Shown one piece after another: positions 29,131 through 37,191 of a DNA stretch of 64,000 nucleotides (positions are counted from its first letter, which is position 1; each line of letters begins with the position of its first letter). Source of the stretch: Clostridiales bacterium (lineage in GTDB: Bacteria; Bacillota; Clostridia; UBA1381); contig JAQXTR010000006.1 in the NCBI GenBank assembly GCA_029219585.1, positions 1 to 64,000 on the forward strand, given 5' to 3'. Below the pieces are notes generated by a model. The model worked only from the letters and a program-made list of their open reading frames with translations. It did no database searches and was not told where the DNA came from. The position numbers and the translations under genes were made by a program.

Positions 29131-29161
29131 GTGTATCCTCCTTTGATTTTTTCAGATACAC
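29131..29161 (-). promoter_or_regulatory. Hairpin holding the Shine-Dalgarno site of the mazG-like gene
   Basis: GTGTATC and GATACAC (29131-29137 and 29155-29161) form a 7-bp perfect stem; the AAAGGAG site lies in the loop, directly before the ATG. This could modulate translation initiation; a stem this short may also be chance. Confidence 0.45.
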
Positions 29162-29170
29162 CCCTAAGCT

Positions 29171-29199
29171 ATTTTAACACACAAATTATTCAATGTCAA
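29171..29199 (-). promoter_or_regulatory. Promoter of the mazG-like-gdpP-rplI-dnaB operon
   Basis: Minus strand: TTGACA (29194-29199), 17-nt spacer, TAAAAT (29171-29176), about 40 nt before the mazG-like start. Confidence 0.78.
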
Positions 29200-29228
29200 T
29201 ATTCACATGAATATTTTACACGTTTTTC

Positions 29229-29266
29229 AAAAAAAGACACAGCCGCGCAAATGCAGCTGTGCCGTC
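29229..29266 (-). terminator. Terminator after mazF
   Basis: The stem GCACAGC/GCTGTGT and adjoining GAC/GTC pairs are followed by TTTTTTT on the minus strand, 24 nt after the mazF stop. Confidence 0.85.
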
Positions 29267-29289
29267 TTATCTTTGGTATATGTAAACCG

Positions 29290-29640
29290 TTATACAAGCT
29301 GTAAGCCGAAGCTGATGAATAATGCGCTGTTCACACGCGTCATCATTCCGCTGCTGAGCCTGCCGATTTTTTCTCTGAGTCTGCGTTTATCAATCGTTCT
29401 TATCTGCTCCAGTAATACTACCGAATCCTTATTCAGTCCGTACAGATTCGCCGAAAGCTCAATATGCGTGGGCATCTTTGCCTTATTTATCCGGCTGGTT
29501 ATTGCCGCCGCGATCACTGTCGGGCTGTACTTGTTCCCCACATCGTTCTGAACTATCAGTACGGGGCGTATCCCGCCCTGCTCACTGCCGACAACGGGAC
29601 TTAGATCAGCATAAAAAATGTCTCCTCGTTTTACTGTCAC
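29290..29640 (-). CDS. ndoA: MazF/NdoA-type endoribonuclease toxin
   Basis: 116 residues, a sequence-specific mRNA interferase. The conserved N-terminus [20 protein letters not shown]-like pattern is present (here starting [11 protein letters not shown]), as are RPVLIVQND with the catalytic Arg, the catalytic-Thr region AAAITSRI, and [13 protein letters not shown]. The start is GTG at 29640, overlapping the antitoxin stop as GTGA, so toxin translation depends on the antitoxin gene. It follows alr, as in Bacillus subtilis alr-ndoAI-ndoA. Cutting specificity is probably UACAU-like from relatives, but this is inference. Confidence 0.93.
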   Translation of the reverse strand: MTVKRGDIFYADLSPVVGSEQGGIRPVLIVQNDVGNKYSPTVIAAAITSRINKAKMPTHIELSANLYGLNKDSVVLLEQIRTIDKRRLREKIGRLSSGMMTRVNSALFISFGLQLV

Positions 29641-29801
29641 TCTTCTTCACACTCCGTCAAATTTTGCTCGCATACCCGCAATGACTCATTGCAGGCTGTC
29701 TGACTGTTTTCCGCCTCTTCAAGATTGATTTCGGACATTTCAAGATAGCCCTTCATAAGCTCTCTTTCAATCTCCTCATAATTCTTGCAGGTGTGTGACA
29801 A
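29637..29801 (-). CDS. Short MazE/EndoAI-like antitoxin lacking the DNA-binding domain
   Basis: 54 codons from a TTG at 29799-29801 with AAAGGAG 9 nt upstream. The segment [18 protein letters not shown] resembles the toxin-binding C-terminal part of EndoAI (pattern GYMEMAxINL). The ribbon-helix-helix domain that normally precedes it is absent; the alr stop lies just 24 nt before the start, so there is no room for it. The tail has C37, C44 and C51 at exact heptad spacing, plus C5. The 4-nt overlap with mazF and the position after alr support the antitoxin role. A repressor function is unlikely without the DNA-binding part. Confidence 0.75.
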   Translation of the reverse strand: MSHTCKNYEEIERELMKGYLEMSEINLEEAENSQTACNESLRVCEQNLTECEEE

Positions 29802-29825
29802 AGCCCCCAGCTCCTTTCGATATAA

Positions 29826-30986
29826 TTACAGCAGATAATCAACTATGCCGACAACCTCACCGCTCTGCATATATACTCTCGGTATTCTTCGGCTCACCAT
29901 ACATGTAACCTCATAATTAATAGTACCGAGCCATGCGGCAATATCGTCCACAGTAACTGCTCCGTCTCCGAAAATCAGTGCTTCGTCACCTCTGTTTATA
30001 TTATTAACAGAGGTAACGTCAATCATACACTGATCCATGCAAATTCTGCCCGCAATTGCAAACATCTGATTATTAACGGCAATTTTAGCATTTTTTGCAA
30101 GCAGTCTTGAATATCCGTCTGCGTAACCGATAGGAACTGTGGCAAGTTTTGCCGTTCCATCGGCTATGTATTCCTTGCCGTAGCTTACACCTCTGCCCGG
30201 CTCAATTTCCTTAACATATGTTATATATGACTTTAAAGACATAACGTATTTCAGATCAAGTCTTGTCTTGTCAACCTCATCAGACGGATACATACCGTAC
30301 AGAATGATGCCGGGACGAACCATGTCAAGATGATATTCAGGGTACATCATAATCCCCGCACTGTTGCATATATGCCTTATTCTGATGTTAACACCTGCAT
30401 TCTTCAGCGCAGAGTCGATATTCATAAACCGCTTGAACTGCAGGCGTGTATAGCTGCCGTCATATTCATCTGAGGTTGAAAAATGTGAAAACATTCCTTC
30501 CGTATCTATCATCGGCAGCTCGGAAATTCTCTTTATTGTATCAATAATTACGCTGTTATCTCCGTCCGTCACGACAAAGCCTATTCTTGACATTCCCGTA
30601 TCAAGCTTAATATGGATTCTGACTGTTTTATTCAGCCTGATTGCAGCGTCCGACAAAGCCTTTGCAAGTTCATAGGTATAAACGCTCGGAATAATGTCGT
30701 TTGCAACAAGCTCCTCCGCTTCCTCCTCCATGCTTGAGCCTAAAATCATGACCGGCACCTCGGGAAATGCGCGCTTAAGCTCAATAGCCTCATCAAGCGT
30801 TGCCACTGCAAGACGGTCGGCGCCGTTTTCAAGAAGTGTCTTTGCACACATAACCGCACCGTGACCGTACGCATCTGCCTTTACCACCGCCATAATCATA
30901 GCGTCCGAATCAGTTATTCTGCGTATTCCGCGCATGTTATACGCCAGAGCATCAAGATCTATCTCTGCCCGTGTTCGTTTCTCCAT
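29826..30986 (-). CDS. alr: Alanine racemase
   Basis: 386 residues, PLP enzyme making D-alanine for peptidoglycan. The PLP-binding Lys is in VVKADAYGHGA at about 36-46. The catalytic Tyr is in GRGVSYGKEY, and CMDQCMIDVT and RICMDQ form the second conserved block. The ATG at 30984-30986 is about 10 nt after AGAGG; an in-frame TTG two codons earlier is too close. It follows the nnr gene by about 35 nt and precedes the antitoxin-toxin pair. Confidence 0.94.
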   Translation of the reverse strand: MEKRTRAEIDLDALAYNMRGIRRITDSDAMIMAVVKADAYGHGAVMCAKTLLENGADRLAVATLDEAIELKRAFPEVPVMILGSSMEEEAEELVANDIIPSVYTYELAKALSDAAIRLNKTVRIHIKLDTGMSRIGFVVTDGDNSVIIDTIKRISELPMIDTEGMFSHFSTSDEYDGSYTRLQFKRFMNIDSALKNAGVNIRIRHICNSAGIMMYPEYHLDMVRPGIILYGMYPSDEVDKTRLDLKYVMSLKSYITYVKEIEPGRGVSYGKEYIADGTAKLATVPIGYADGYSRLLAKNAKIAVNNQMFAIAGRICMDQCMIDVTSVNNINRGDEALIFGDGAVTVDDIAAWLGTINYEVTCMVSRRIPRVYMQSGEVVGIVDYLL

Positions 30987-31021
30987 TACCAAAATACCTC
31001 TTTAATATATCATAAATTTAT

Positions 31022-32566
31022 TCATTTGTCCGATTTTAATATTTCACAAAAAGCCTCCGGCAGACATTCCAGAACATTTGCAGCGCTCATGGATTCCTGC
31101 CCGTATTTTGCAGCGGCAATATCTCCTGCGAGACCGTGGATATAGGCAGCCGCAGCCGCAGCCTCGGCGCAGCCTGCACCTCTTGCCGCAAGCGCAGCAA
31201 TAATTCCGGCAAGCACATCACCGCTTCCTCCTGATGCAAGACCGGGATTACCCGTTATATTAATATATTGCGTAAGCGACCGATCTGTTACAACAGTATG
31301 ATGTCCTTTTAAAAGCAGAACAGCTCCGTTCTCCTCGGCAAACTCGCGCGATACCTGAATTCTGTTTTCTTCAATATACGAAACATCAAGCCCTGTAAGA
31401 CGTGACATTTCCATTGCGTGGGGAGTAAATATCAAATCGCAGGCACATTCCGAAAGCAGCGTTTTATTCTTTGCCACCGCATTTATTGCATCGGCATCAA
31501 CGATAACCGGAACACGGCTTCCTTTCAGAACAGCACGCACCACCTCTGCAGCATCCGTTGATCTGCCCAGTCCCGGACCTATAAGCACCGCTCCCGCCCG
31601 ATCAAGCTGCGGAAGTATATGCGTAACGGCCGAATATGCAATATGGCCGTCCGTATCATCAACCGGCAGCGTCATAACCTCGGTGGTCTTGACCTCAAGA
31701 GCTTCGCTGATTGTTTCGCAGCATACGAGTGTTATAAGACCTGCGCCCGATTTCAGTGCAGCCTCCGATGCCATATACGCCGCACCGCTCATACCCAAAG
31801 AACCTGCAATTATCAGCAGCCTGCCGTAATCGCCCTTCTGTGAATTATTCCTCCGCGGCGGGATCGTATTTCTGACAAATTCAGCATCTGTTACATTTAT
31901 CTGCAAATTCTGGGATTCAATCGCAATATTCGGCATGGAAATCATATCCGCGACAATCTCTCCCGTACAGTCCGCTGCCGGATACATAAACATACCTATC
32001 TTATATCCTGCAAAGGTTACTGTCTTATCCGCATTTATGCAAACACCGCAGATTTCTCCGCTGTCGCTGTTTATGCCGCTGGGCACATCCACGGAAAGAA
32101 TATATTTTGCATTCTCGTTTATCAGACGTATAATATCATACGCTATCCCGCGCACCACACCGCTTATTCCGGTGCCGAAAATGGCATCTACTACAATATC
32201 AAAGGAGCGTATAACATATTCAAATCCGTCCGTATCGGCAATGGTATCAATGGGGATTCCCATTCCCGTCACAATATCATAGTTGATTTTCGCATCACCC
32301 TTGTAAGCATTTCCGCTCACAAGAAAAATATTGACCGCAACACCCATATTGTAAAGATGCCGGGCTATAGCAAGCCCGTCACCGCCGTTATTGCCCTTTC
32401 CGCAGAAAACGGCAACTGATTTTCCCGACAGTTCAAAGCACCTCTGCAGCTCATTCACGCATGCAAGTGCCGCGTTTTCCATAAGGATTATACCCGGAAC
32501 AAATCCAAGCTCCGTCGCAGCGCGGTCGACCGCACGCATTTCCTCAGCATAACACGCCTTGTACAT
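31022..32566 (-). CDS. nnr: Bifunctional NAD(P)H-hydrate epimerase / ADP-dependent dehydratase
   Basis: 514 residues. It repairs hydrated NADH and NADPH. The N-terminal epimerase (YjeF_N) has GKGNNGGDGLAIARHL, VDAIFGTGISG and SVDVPSGINSDSG. The C-terminal ribokinase-like dehydratase has KGDYGRLLIIAGSLGMSGAAY, LIGPGLGRS, VIVDADAINA, TPHAMEMSRL and the NPGLASGGSGDVLAGIIA catalytic block with its Asp. Fused form is standard in bacteria. The upstream gene may also lie in the same unit (22-nt gap to the DUF6106 gene). Confidence 0.95.
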   Translation of the reverse strand: MYKACYAEEMRAVDRAATELGFVPGIILMENAALACVNELQRCFELSGKSVAVFCGKGNNGGDGLAIARHLYNMGVAVNIFLVSGNAYKGDAKINYDIVTGMGIPIDTIADTDGFEYVIRSFDIVVDAIFGTGISGVVRGIAYDIIRLINENAKYILSVDVPSGINSDSGEICGVCINADKTVTFAGYKIGMFMYPAADCTGEIVADMISMPNIAIESQNLQINVTDAEFVRNTIPPRRNNSQKGDYGRLLIIAGSLGMSGAAYMASEAALKSGAGLITLVCCETISEALEVKTTEVMTLPVDDTDGHIAYSAVTHILPQLDRAGAVLIGPGLGRSTDAAEVVRAVLKGSRVPVIVDADAINAVAKNKTLLSECACDLIFTPHAMEMSRLTGLDVSYIEENRIQVSREFAEENGAVLLLKGHHTVVTDRSLTQYINITGNPGLASGGSGDVLAGIIAALAARGAGCAEAAAAAAYIHGLAGDIAAAKYGQESMSAANVLECLPEAFCEILKSDK

Positions 32567-32587
32567 ACAGCTCCCCCCAAAGACTGA

Positions 32588-33172
32588 TCAATCGTTAATA
32601 TATCTTTTGATACACTTCGGATTATATCTCCAAAGTCCTTCCGCCATCTTATTGGTAAGCTGGCAAAGGACAATTTTTCTGGTTTCATCGACACGGCAGT
32701 CAATAAAATATGTAAAGCTCATTTTGCTGTTTGCGCTGTAGTCGAGAATCTTTACACCCTCGGGAGGGTTTTTGTAGACGCTGTTGCAGGAATCATCATC
32801 AATTCTGCCCATACAGGATGCGTTTTTCACATCTATCGTTATAAGATGCTTTCTTCCCCGCTTTGACATGACCTTGTCTATGTCCAGCTCACTGTTTGTG
32901 ACTATATACTCGTACTCAACATTGCGTGAATTAATAATACGATAAACGCCGTACCATACAGCCGCAACAAGCAGCAAGCCTATACTGAATGTCATTGAGG
33001 ACATATTCCGCATCTGGTCCGAGGACATAGCAGCCATTGACAAACCGAACATAAGCATCAGCAGAACCACCGTCAGAACAACACCTGCCAAAACAACCAG
33101 AACGATTATCGCCTTATCCTTTGCATCCTTCTTGCGCGGAACAAGATTCTCCAAAAAAATATCATTCATCAT
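32588..33172 (-). CDS. Membrane protein of unknown function (DUF6106-like)
   Basis: 194 residues. Two N-terminal membrane segments (about 21-44 and 60-79) are followed by a soluble beta-rich domain with NVEYEYIVTNSELDIDKV and SKRGRKHLITIDVKNA. This layout resembles membrane-anchored PH-like domains and matches a conserved clostridial family I recall as DUF6106. No catalytic motif is visible. It lies between rdgB and nnr with short gaps, so it is likely part of a proA-rdgB-DUF6106-nnr-alr transcription unit. Confidence 0.65.
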   Translation of the reverse strand: MMNDIFLENLVPRKKDAKDKAIIVLVVLAGVVLTVVLLMLMFGLSMAAMSSDQMRNMSSMTFSIGLLLVAAVWYGVYRIINSRNVEYEYIVTNSELDIDKVMSKRGRKHLITIDVKNASCMGRIDDDSCNSVYKNPPEGVKILDYSANSKMSFTYFIDCRVDETRKIVLCQLTNKMAEGLWRYNPKCIKRYIND

Positions 33173-33205
33173 ATCATTTATCCTCTCTTCATTTTAAAAT
33201 TTTAA

Positions 33206-33799
33206 TTATTTATCACCGACAACCTGCTTCAGTTCGCCATATAGCGCCTTCAGCGCACGCCCTCTGTGAGATACACTGTTTTTCTCGTCATCATCTGCCT
33301 GAGCAAATGTTTTGCCCAGCTCCGGACAGTAGAATACGGGATCATATCCGAAGCCGTTTTCACCCTCCGGCTTGTCAATAATTCTGCCGTTCACCTCGCC
33401 CTTGGTGACAATTTCTCTGCCGTCGGGGAATATAAATGCCATTGATGTAACAAATTTAGCCCTTCTGTTTTTCTCGTCCTTCATCTCTCCGAGCAGTTTT
33501 TCAATCTTCTGTGCATCTGAAGCTCCCTCACCGGCATAACGTGCGCTGTATACTCCCGGACGCCCGTCAAGTGCCTCAACACACAGTCCGGAATCATCCG
33601 CCATAACACAGTCATCACACAGCATGGCAACCGCTCTTGCTTTAAGGAGCGCATTGCGCTCAAAGGTTCTGCCCGTTTCCTCAACATCTACGTCGATTCC
33701 TGCCTCATGCTGCGAGACCACCTCAAATCCAAGAGGTTCAAAAATCTTTTTTATTTCTCTTACTTTATTGACATTATTTGTCGCTGCCACAATTCTCAT
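33206..33799 (-). CDS. rdgB: XTP/dITP diphosphatase
   Basis: 197 residues, house-cleaning Ham1/RdgB pyrophosphatase that removes inosine and xanthosine triphosphates. Signatures: VAATNNVNKVREIKKI with substrate-binding T-N-x-x-K, ADDSGLCVEALDGRPGVYSARYAG with the catalytic acidic residues, and ENGFGYDPVFY. The C-terminal SHRGRALKAL completes it. It lies 4 nt after proA. Confidence 0.96.
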   Translation of the reverse strand: MRIVAATNNVNKVREIKKIFEPLGFEVVSQHEAGIDVDVEETGRTFERNALLKARAVAMLCDDCVMADDSGLCVEALDGRPGVYSARYAGEGASDAQKIEKLLGEMKDEKNRRAKFVTSMAFIFPDGREIVTKGEVNGRIIDKPEGENGFGYDPVFYCPELGKTFAQADDDEKNSVSHRGRALKALYGELKQVVGDK

Positions 33800-33803
33800 T
33801 TTA

Positions 33804-35054
33804 TTATCCTCTTATCTGACCGTTTCCGTAAACAATATATTTTATTGATGTAAGCGCTTCAAGCCCCATAGGTCCTCTTGCGTGCATCTTCTGTGTGCTT
33901 ATTCCGATTTCCGCGCCGAAGCCGAACTCAAAGCCGTCTGTAAAGCGCGTGGAAGCATTAACATACACTGCCGCAGCATCAACCTCATTAAGGAATTTCT
34001 GTGCTTTTTCATAGCTGCTTGTCACTATTGCCTCAGAATGCTTCGTATTGTATTTATTGATATGCGCTATCGCCTCATCAATACCGTCGACAAGCTTAAC
34101 CGCCAATATATAATCATTATATTCTGTATAATAATCATCCTCCGAAGCAGCCGCAACACCGTCGGAGTATATAGCTCTTGATGCTTCATCCGCGCGAATC
34201 TCAACGCCCGCCTCTCTCAAAGCATTAAATATTACGGGAACAAATTCATTTGCAGCCGACTTGTCAATCAGAAGCGTTTCTGCCGCATTGCATACAGACG
34301 GCCTCTGTACCTTTGCATTCATAACAATCTTCTCAGCCATACCCGGATCCGCGTCACCGTCCACGTACACATGACAGTTGCCCGCCGCAGTTTCAACAAC
34401 CGGAACCGTTGCATTATCAACAACACTCTTTATAAGTCCCTTTCCTCCGCGCGGAATAAGCATATCTATGTAGCCGTTCATCTTCATGAGCTGCGTCGCA
34501 GTTTCGCGTGAGGTATCCTCAATTATATTCAGAGTTCCCTCCGGGATTCCGGCACCGTATGCCGCATCCTGCATAATCCTCATTATAGCGGTATTTGAAG
34601 CAATCGCCTCTTTTCCGCCGCGGAGAATGCTCGCATTTGAGGTTTTAAGGCACAGCACAGCAGCATCAACCGTAACATTCGGACGCGCTTCATATATAAT
34701 CCCTATAACGCCCATAGGAACACGTTTTCTGCCGATCTGTAATCCGTTCGGGCGTGTCCACATACCTGTAACCTCGCCGATAGGATCAGCCAGCGCCTTA
34801 ACCTGAAGAACACCGTCAGCAATATTCTTAATACGCTCCTTTGTAAGAGTAAGCCTGTCTATCATAGCCCTGCGTATACCGTTAGCCTCAGCATTTTCAA
34901 GATCAAGCCTGTTTGCGGCGAGAATCTCATCGCTGCGTTCGTTAAGCGCCGCAGCTATCGCCTCAAGGGCATTGTTCTTAACCTCCGTTGAAACACTCAC
35001 CAGCCGCTGCGCAGCAGCCTTAGCTGAGGCGCATTTTTCCAGCAGTTCGCTCAT
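33804..35054 (-). CDS. proA: Gamma-glutamyl phosphate reductase
   Basis: 416 residues, NADPH-dependent second step of proline synthesis. The catalytic Cys is in NAKVQRPSVCNAAETLL. IYEARPNVTVDAAVLCLKTSN and the C-terminal ARGPMGLEALTSIKY are family signatures. proB, usually adjacent, is not in this window, so it must be elsewhere or replaced. It is preceded by its own promoter and is the first gene of the unit leading to rdgB. Confidence 0.96.
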   Translation of the reverse strand: MSELLEKCASAKAAAQRLVSVSTEVKNNALEAIAAALNERSDEILAANRLDLENAEANGIRRAMIDRLTLTKERIKNIADGVLQVKALADPIGEVTGMWTRPNGLQIGRKRVPMGVIGIIYEARPNVTVDAAVLCLKTSNASILRGGKEAIASNTAIMRIMQDAAYGAGIPEGTLNIIEDTSRETATQLMKMNGYIDMLIPRGGKGLIKSVVDNATVPVVETAAGNCHVYVDGDADPGMAEKIVMNAKVQRPSVCNAAETLLIDKSAANEFVPVIFNALREAGVEIRADEASRAIYSDGVAAASEDDYYTEYNDYILAVKLVDGIDEAIAHINKYNTKHSEAIVTSSYEKAQKFLNEVDAAAVYVNASTRFTDGFEFGFGAEIGISTQKMHARGPMGLEALTSIKYIVYGNGQIRG

Positions 35055-35085
35055 ATCATCACATCCAGTTTAATAAATTAACAGT

Positions 35086-35114
35086 ATTATACCACAACCG
35101 AATATAAAAAGCAA
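35086..35114 (-). promoter_or_regulatory. Promoter of proA-rdgB
   Basis: Minus strand: TTGCTT (35109-35114), 17-nt spacer, TATAAT (35086-35091), 31 nt before the proA start. Confidence 0.65.
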
Positions 35115-35141
35115 TAGAATTTATTAAATTTCGTCATGGGC

Positions 35142-35170
35142 TTGATTTTATAACATTTTTATTGTATAAT
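35142..35170 (+). promoter_or_regulatory. Promoter of the dUTPase gene
   Basis: Plus strand: TTGATT (35142-35147), 17-nt spacer, TATAAT (35165-35170), about 41 nt before the start codon. It is divergent from the proA promoter. Confidence 0.72.
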
Positions 35171-35211
35171 TATTGTAGTAATTTCAGAATAATCCAAGGA
35201 GAATTTAATGA

Positions 35212-35715
35212 ATGAAAAGAATAGCAAAATTTGAAAAGGTCAGCTTTGAACAGTTCAGACCGGCATGTGAGGAAGCGTTTCCGGGCAGCGATCCCGCCGC
35301 GATATATAATGAGATAAAGCTCCCACGCCGCGCGACAAAGGGCTCTGCAGGCTATGACTTCTTTACGCCGGAGGCATTTGCCTTAAAGCCGGGCGAAACC
35401 ATAAAAATCCCGACAGGAATCCGCGTTCGGATGGAGCCGGAATGGGTGCTGAAGCTGTATCCCAGAAGCGGTCTCGGCTTCAAATACCGTTTGCAGATGA
35501 ATAACACGGTAGGTATAATTGACAGTGATTATTACTACAGCACCAATGAAGGACATATTTTCTGCAAAATAACAAATGACAGCAACGAAAGCAAGTCTGT
35601 CACACTAAACCGCGGCGACGGCTTCTGCCAGGGGATCTTTATAGAATACGGCATAACGCTTGATGATGATGCCGATGGCATACGTGACGGAGGCTTCGGT
35701 TCTACAAGCTGTTAA
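35212..35715 (+). CDS. dut: dUTP diphosphatase (trimeric dUTPase)
   Basis: 167 residues. It hydrolyses dUTP to dUMP and PPi. Motif 1 region SAGYDFFTPEAF, motif 2 LYPRSGLGFKY with the catalytic Ser/Arg, and motif 3 NTVGIIDSDYYYSTNEG with the catalytic Asp are all visible. Motif 4 is RGDGFCQGIFI, and motif 5 at the C-terminus is DGGFGSTSC (RxGGFGST type). There is an N-terminal extension of about 35 residues relative to the shortest dUTPases. AAGGAG lies about 10 nt before the ATG. It is a single gene transcribed on the plus strand and ended by the long hairpin at 35833. Confidence 0.93.
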   Translation: MKRIAKFEKVSFEQFRPACEEAFPGSDPAAIYNEIKLPRRATKGSAGYDFFTPEAFALKPGETIKIPTGIRVRMEPEWVLKLYPRSGLGFKYRLQMNNTVGIIDSDYYYSTNEGHIFCKITNDSNESKSVTLNRGDGFCQGIFIEYGITLDDDADGIRDGGFGSTSC

Positions 35716-35832
35716 TTTAATACAGCTTGAAGGCCCGAACAGTTATTTTTGTCCGTCTTTAAAAACATTATTTACCATTTCTGAGGTACTGAACATCCCT
35801 GTAAAAAAATTAGTTGATATAGACGATTGAAT

Positions 35833-35890
35833 ATAAAACAGGAGGACGTACCAAAACTCGGTTGAGTTTTGGTACGTCCTCCTGTTTTAT
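35833..35890. terminator. Bidirectional 27-bp perfect hairpin
   Basis: Arms 35833-35859 and 35864-35890 are exact reverse complements with a 4-nt loop (GGTT). TTTTAT ends lie on both strands, so it can terminate both dut and the converging corA. The stem is much longer than any other terminator here and touches the corA stop codon. The remaining sequence after dut (35716-35832) shows no gene. Confidence 0.85.
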
Positions 35891-36810
35891 TAATCAAACC
35901 ATTTCTTCCATTTAAAGAAAATTATTTCTCCCACAACAACAAGCACACTGAACGCTATAACACCTATATATCCGTACGGCGAATGAAGCTCCGGCATATG
36001 CTCAAAGTTCATACCGTACCAGCCCGCAATAAGAGTAAGAGGCATGAATATGGTTGTTACGACCGTAAGTATACGCATTGTCTTGTTCTGCTCAATATCA
36101 ATCTGTGACTGATACATTTCACGAAGCTGCACGGTATACTCTCGAAGCATCTTTGTATTGTCATAAAGACGGTCAGCGCGGTTTGCTACTACTCTTAAAA
36201 GTCTTATATCCTCGGCGTTAAAAAGTCCGTTTTTATTCTCACTCATCATCTGAAGCGCCTCGGTCATCTGCTGGTAATATGAGTTCAGCGTCATTATTTC
36301 ACGCCTGTACCGCAGCATATCCGTATGAAAATCATCAACAGTATGCTCCAGAAGCTCCTCCTCAACATCTACAAGCATATCCTCATAGCGCTGAAGATAC
36401 AAAACATCGTCATTAATCAGAAACTCAATAATCTCAATAAAGAACCGTGCCTCAAGAGTAGTATCATATGCTTTTATTTCCGGCAGACGCGCCGCAATTT
36501 TCTGCAGTCTCTTTGTATCGTCAATAAATATAACATGCCTCTTGTGAATATAAAAGCCGAAACCGAACTCCTTTTCAAGAAGATCCTGCTTATCAGGTAC
36601 AAGTATTGTTCCGATCGTACAGCTACGCAGAATTTCAACCTTTGAATACTGAATATGCTCCATGGAGTCCATAAGCAGCTCATGGTGATAATTACCCTTA
36701 TATTTCTCGTCAAATTCGCCGAGCGTCATAATCTCAACAAGTATTTCGCTGCTTTCAATCTGAGATTCATCAAAGATTGGAATCAGCTTTCTGTTCAGCT
36801 TATACTTCAT
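35890..36810 (-). CDS. corA: CorA-family Mg2+/divalent-metal transporter
   Basis: 306 residues from the second ATG, which has AAAGGA about 8 nt upstream; the first ATG is almost against that site. A large cytoplasmic N-terminal domain with long helices (to about 245) precedes two C-terminal membrane helices. The pore signature GMN occurs in YGMNFEHMPEL, and the C-terminus is basic (FKWKKW). It forms pentameric channels driven by membrane potential. Metal preference (Mg2+, Co2+ or Ni2+) cannot be read from sequence. Confidence 0.92.
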   Translation of the reverse strand: MKYKLNRKLIPIFDESQIESSEILVEIMTLGEFDEKYKGNYHHELLMDSMEHIQYSKVEILRSCTIGTILVPDKQDLLEKEFGFGFYIHKRHVIFIDDTKRLQKIAARLPEIKAYDTTLEARFFIEIIEFLINDDVLYLQRYEDMLVDVEEELLEHTVDDFHTDMLRYRREIMTLNSYYQQMTEALQMMSENKNGLFNAEDIRLLRVVANRADRLYDNTKMLREYTVQLREMYQSQIDIEQNKTMRILTVVTTIFMPLTLIAGWYGMNFEHMPELHSPYGYIGVIAFSVLVVVGEIIFFKWKKWFD

Positions 36811-36835
36811 AGGCATCTTCCTTTCATTGGAGTTA

Positions 36836-36865
36836 TTAAAAAGCCGTCAAAAAATCTGACGGCAA
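36836..36865 (-). terminator. Terminator after the zinc-ribbon gene
   Basis: The stem GCCGTCA/TGACGGC with a short loop is followed by TTTTTA on the minus strand. It lies 8 nt after the zinc-ribbon stop and before the corA start. Confidence 0.85.
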
Positions 36866-36872
36866 AATTAAT

Positions 36873-37154
36873 TTATTTTCCGTTGATTTTTCGGTAGCAT
36901 TCGCTGCAGAAAACAGGACGGTCATGCTTTGGCTCAAACGGTATGGATTCAACCTCTCCGCACTTTGAGCAGACTATCTCATACAGCACTCGCTTTATTT
37001 TCTTTGCGCTGCTGTGTCTGCGGAGGCTTCTGCATCCCCTGCATCTCACCGGCTCGCTGTCAAGACCGTGATCTGCATAAAATTCCTGCTCACCTGCCGT
37101 AAAAACAAATTCTTTTCCGCATTCTCTGCATATTATTATTTTGTCGGTATACAT
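36873..37154 (-). CDS. Small double zinc-ribbon protein
   Basis: 93 residues with four CxxC pairs: CREC near 9-12, CRGC near 38-41, CSKC near 62-65 and CSEC near 83-86, plus FVFTAGEQEFYADHGL between the first two. The first half matches the clostridial zf-Tbcl-type domain, and the second a CxxC-x17-CxxC ribbon. It probably binds two zinc ions and may bind nucleic acid; the role is unknown. It is 37 nt after sigH and may be co-transcribed with it. Confidence 0.82.
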   Translation of the reverse strand: MYTDKIIICRECGKEFVFTAGEQEFYADHGLDSEPVRCRGCRSLRRHSSAKKIKRVLYEIVCSKCGEVESIPFEPKHDRPVFCSECYRKINGK

Positions 37155-37191
37155 TAACTTTTTCCTTTCAAAATGCCGCTTATTTTTATGA

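Noticed and set aside
28825-29801. A mobile toxin-antitoxin island
   Set aside because: alr-antitoxin-mazF is a conserved chromosomal order in Firmicutes, and no repeats or integration signs flank it.
29641-29820. A full-length ribbon-helix-helix antitoxin before mazF
   Set aside because: The alr stop at 29826-29828 leaves room only for the 54-codon frame, and no RHH sequence occurs in any frame there.
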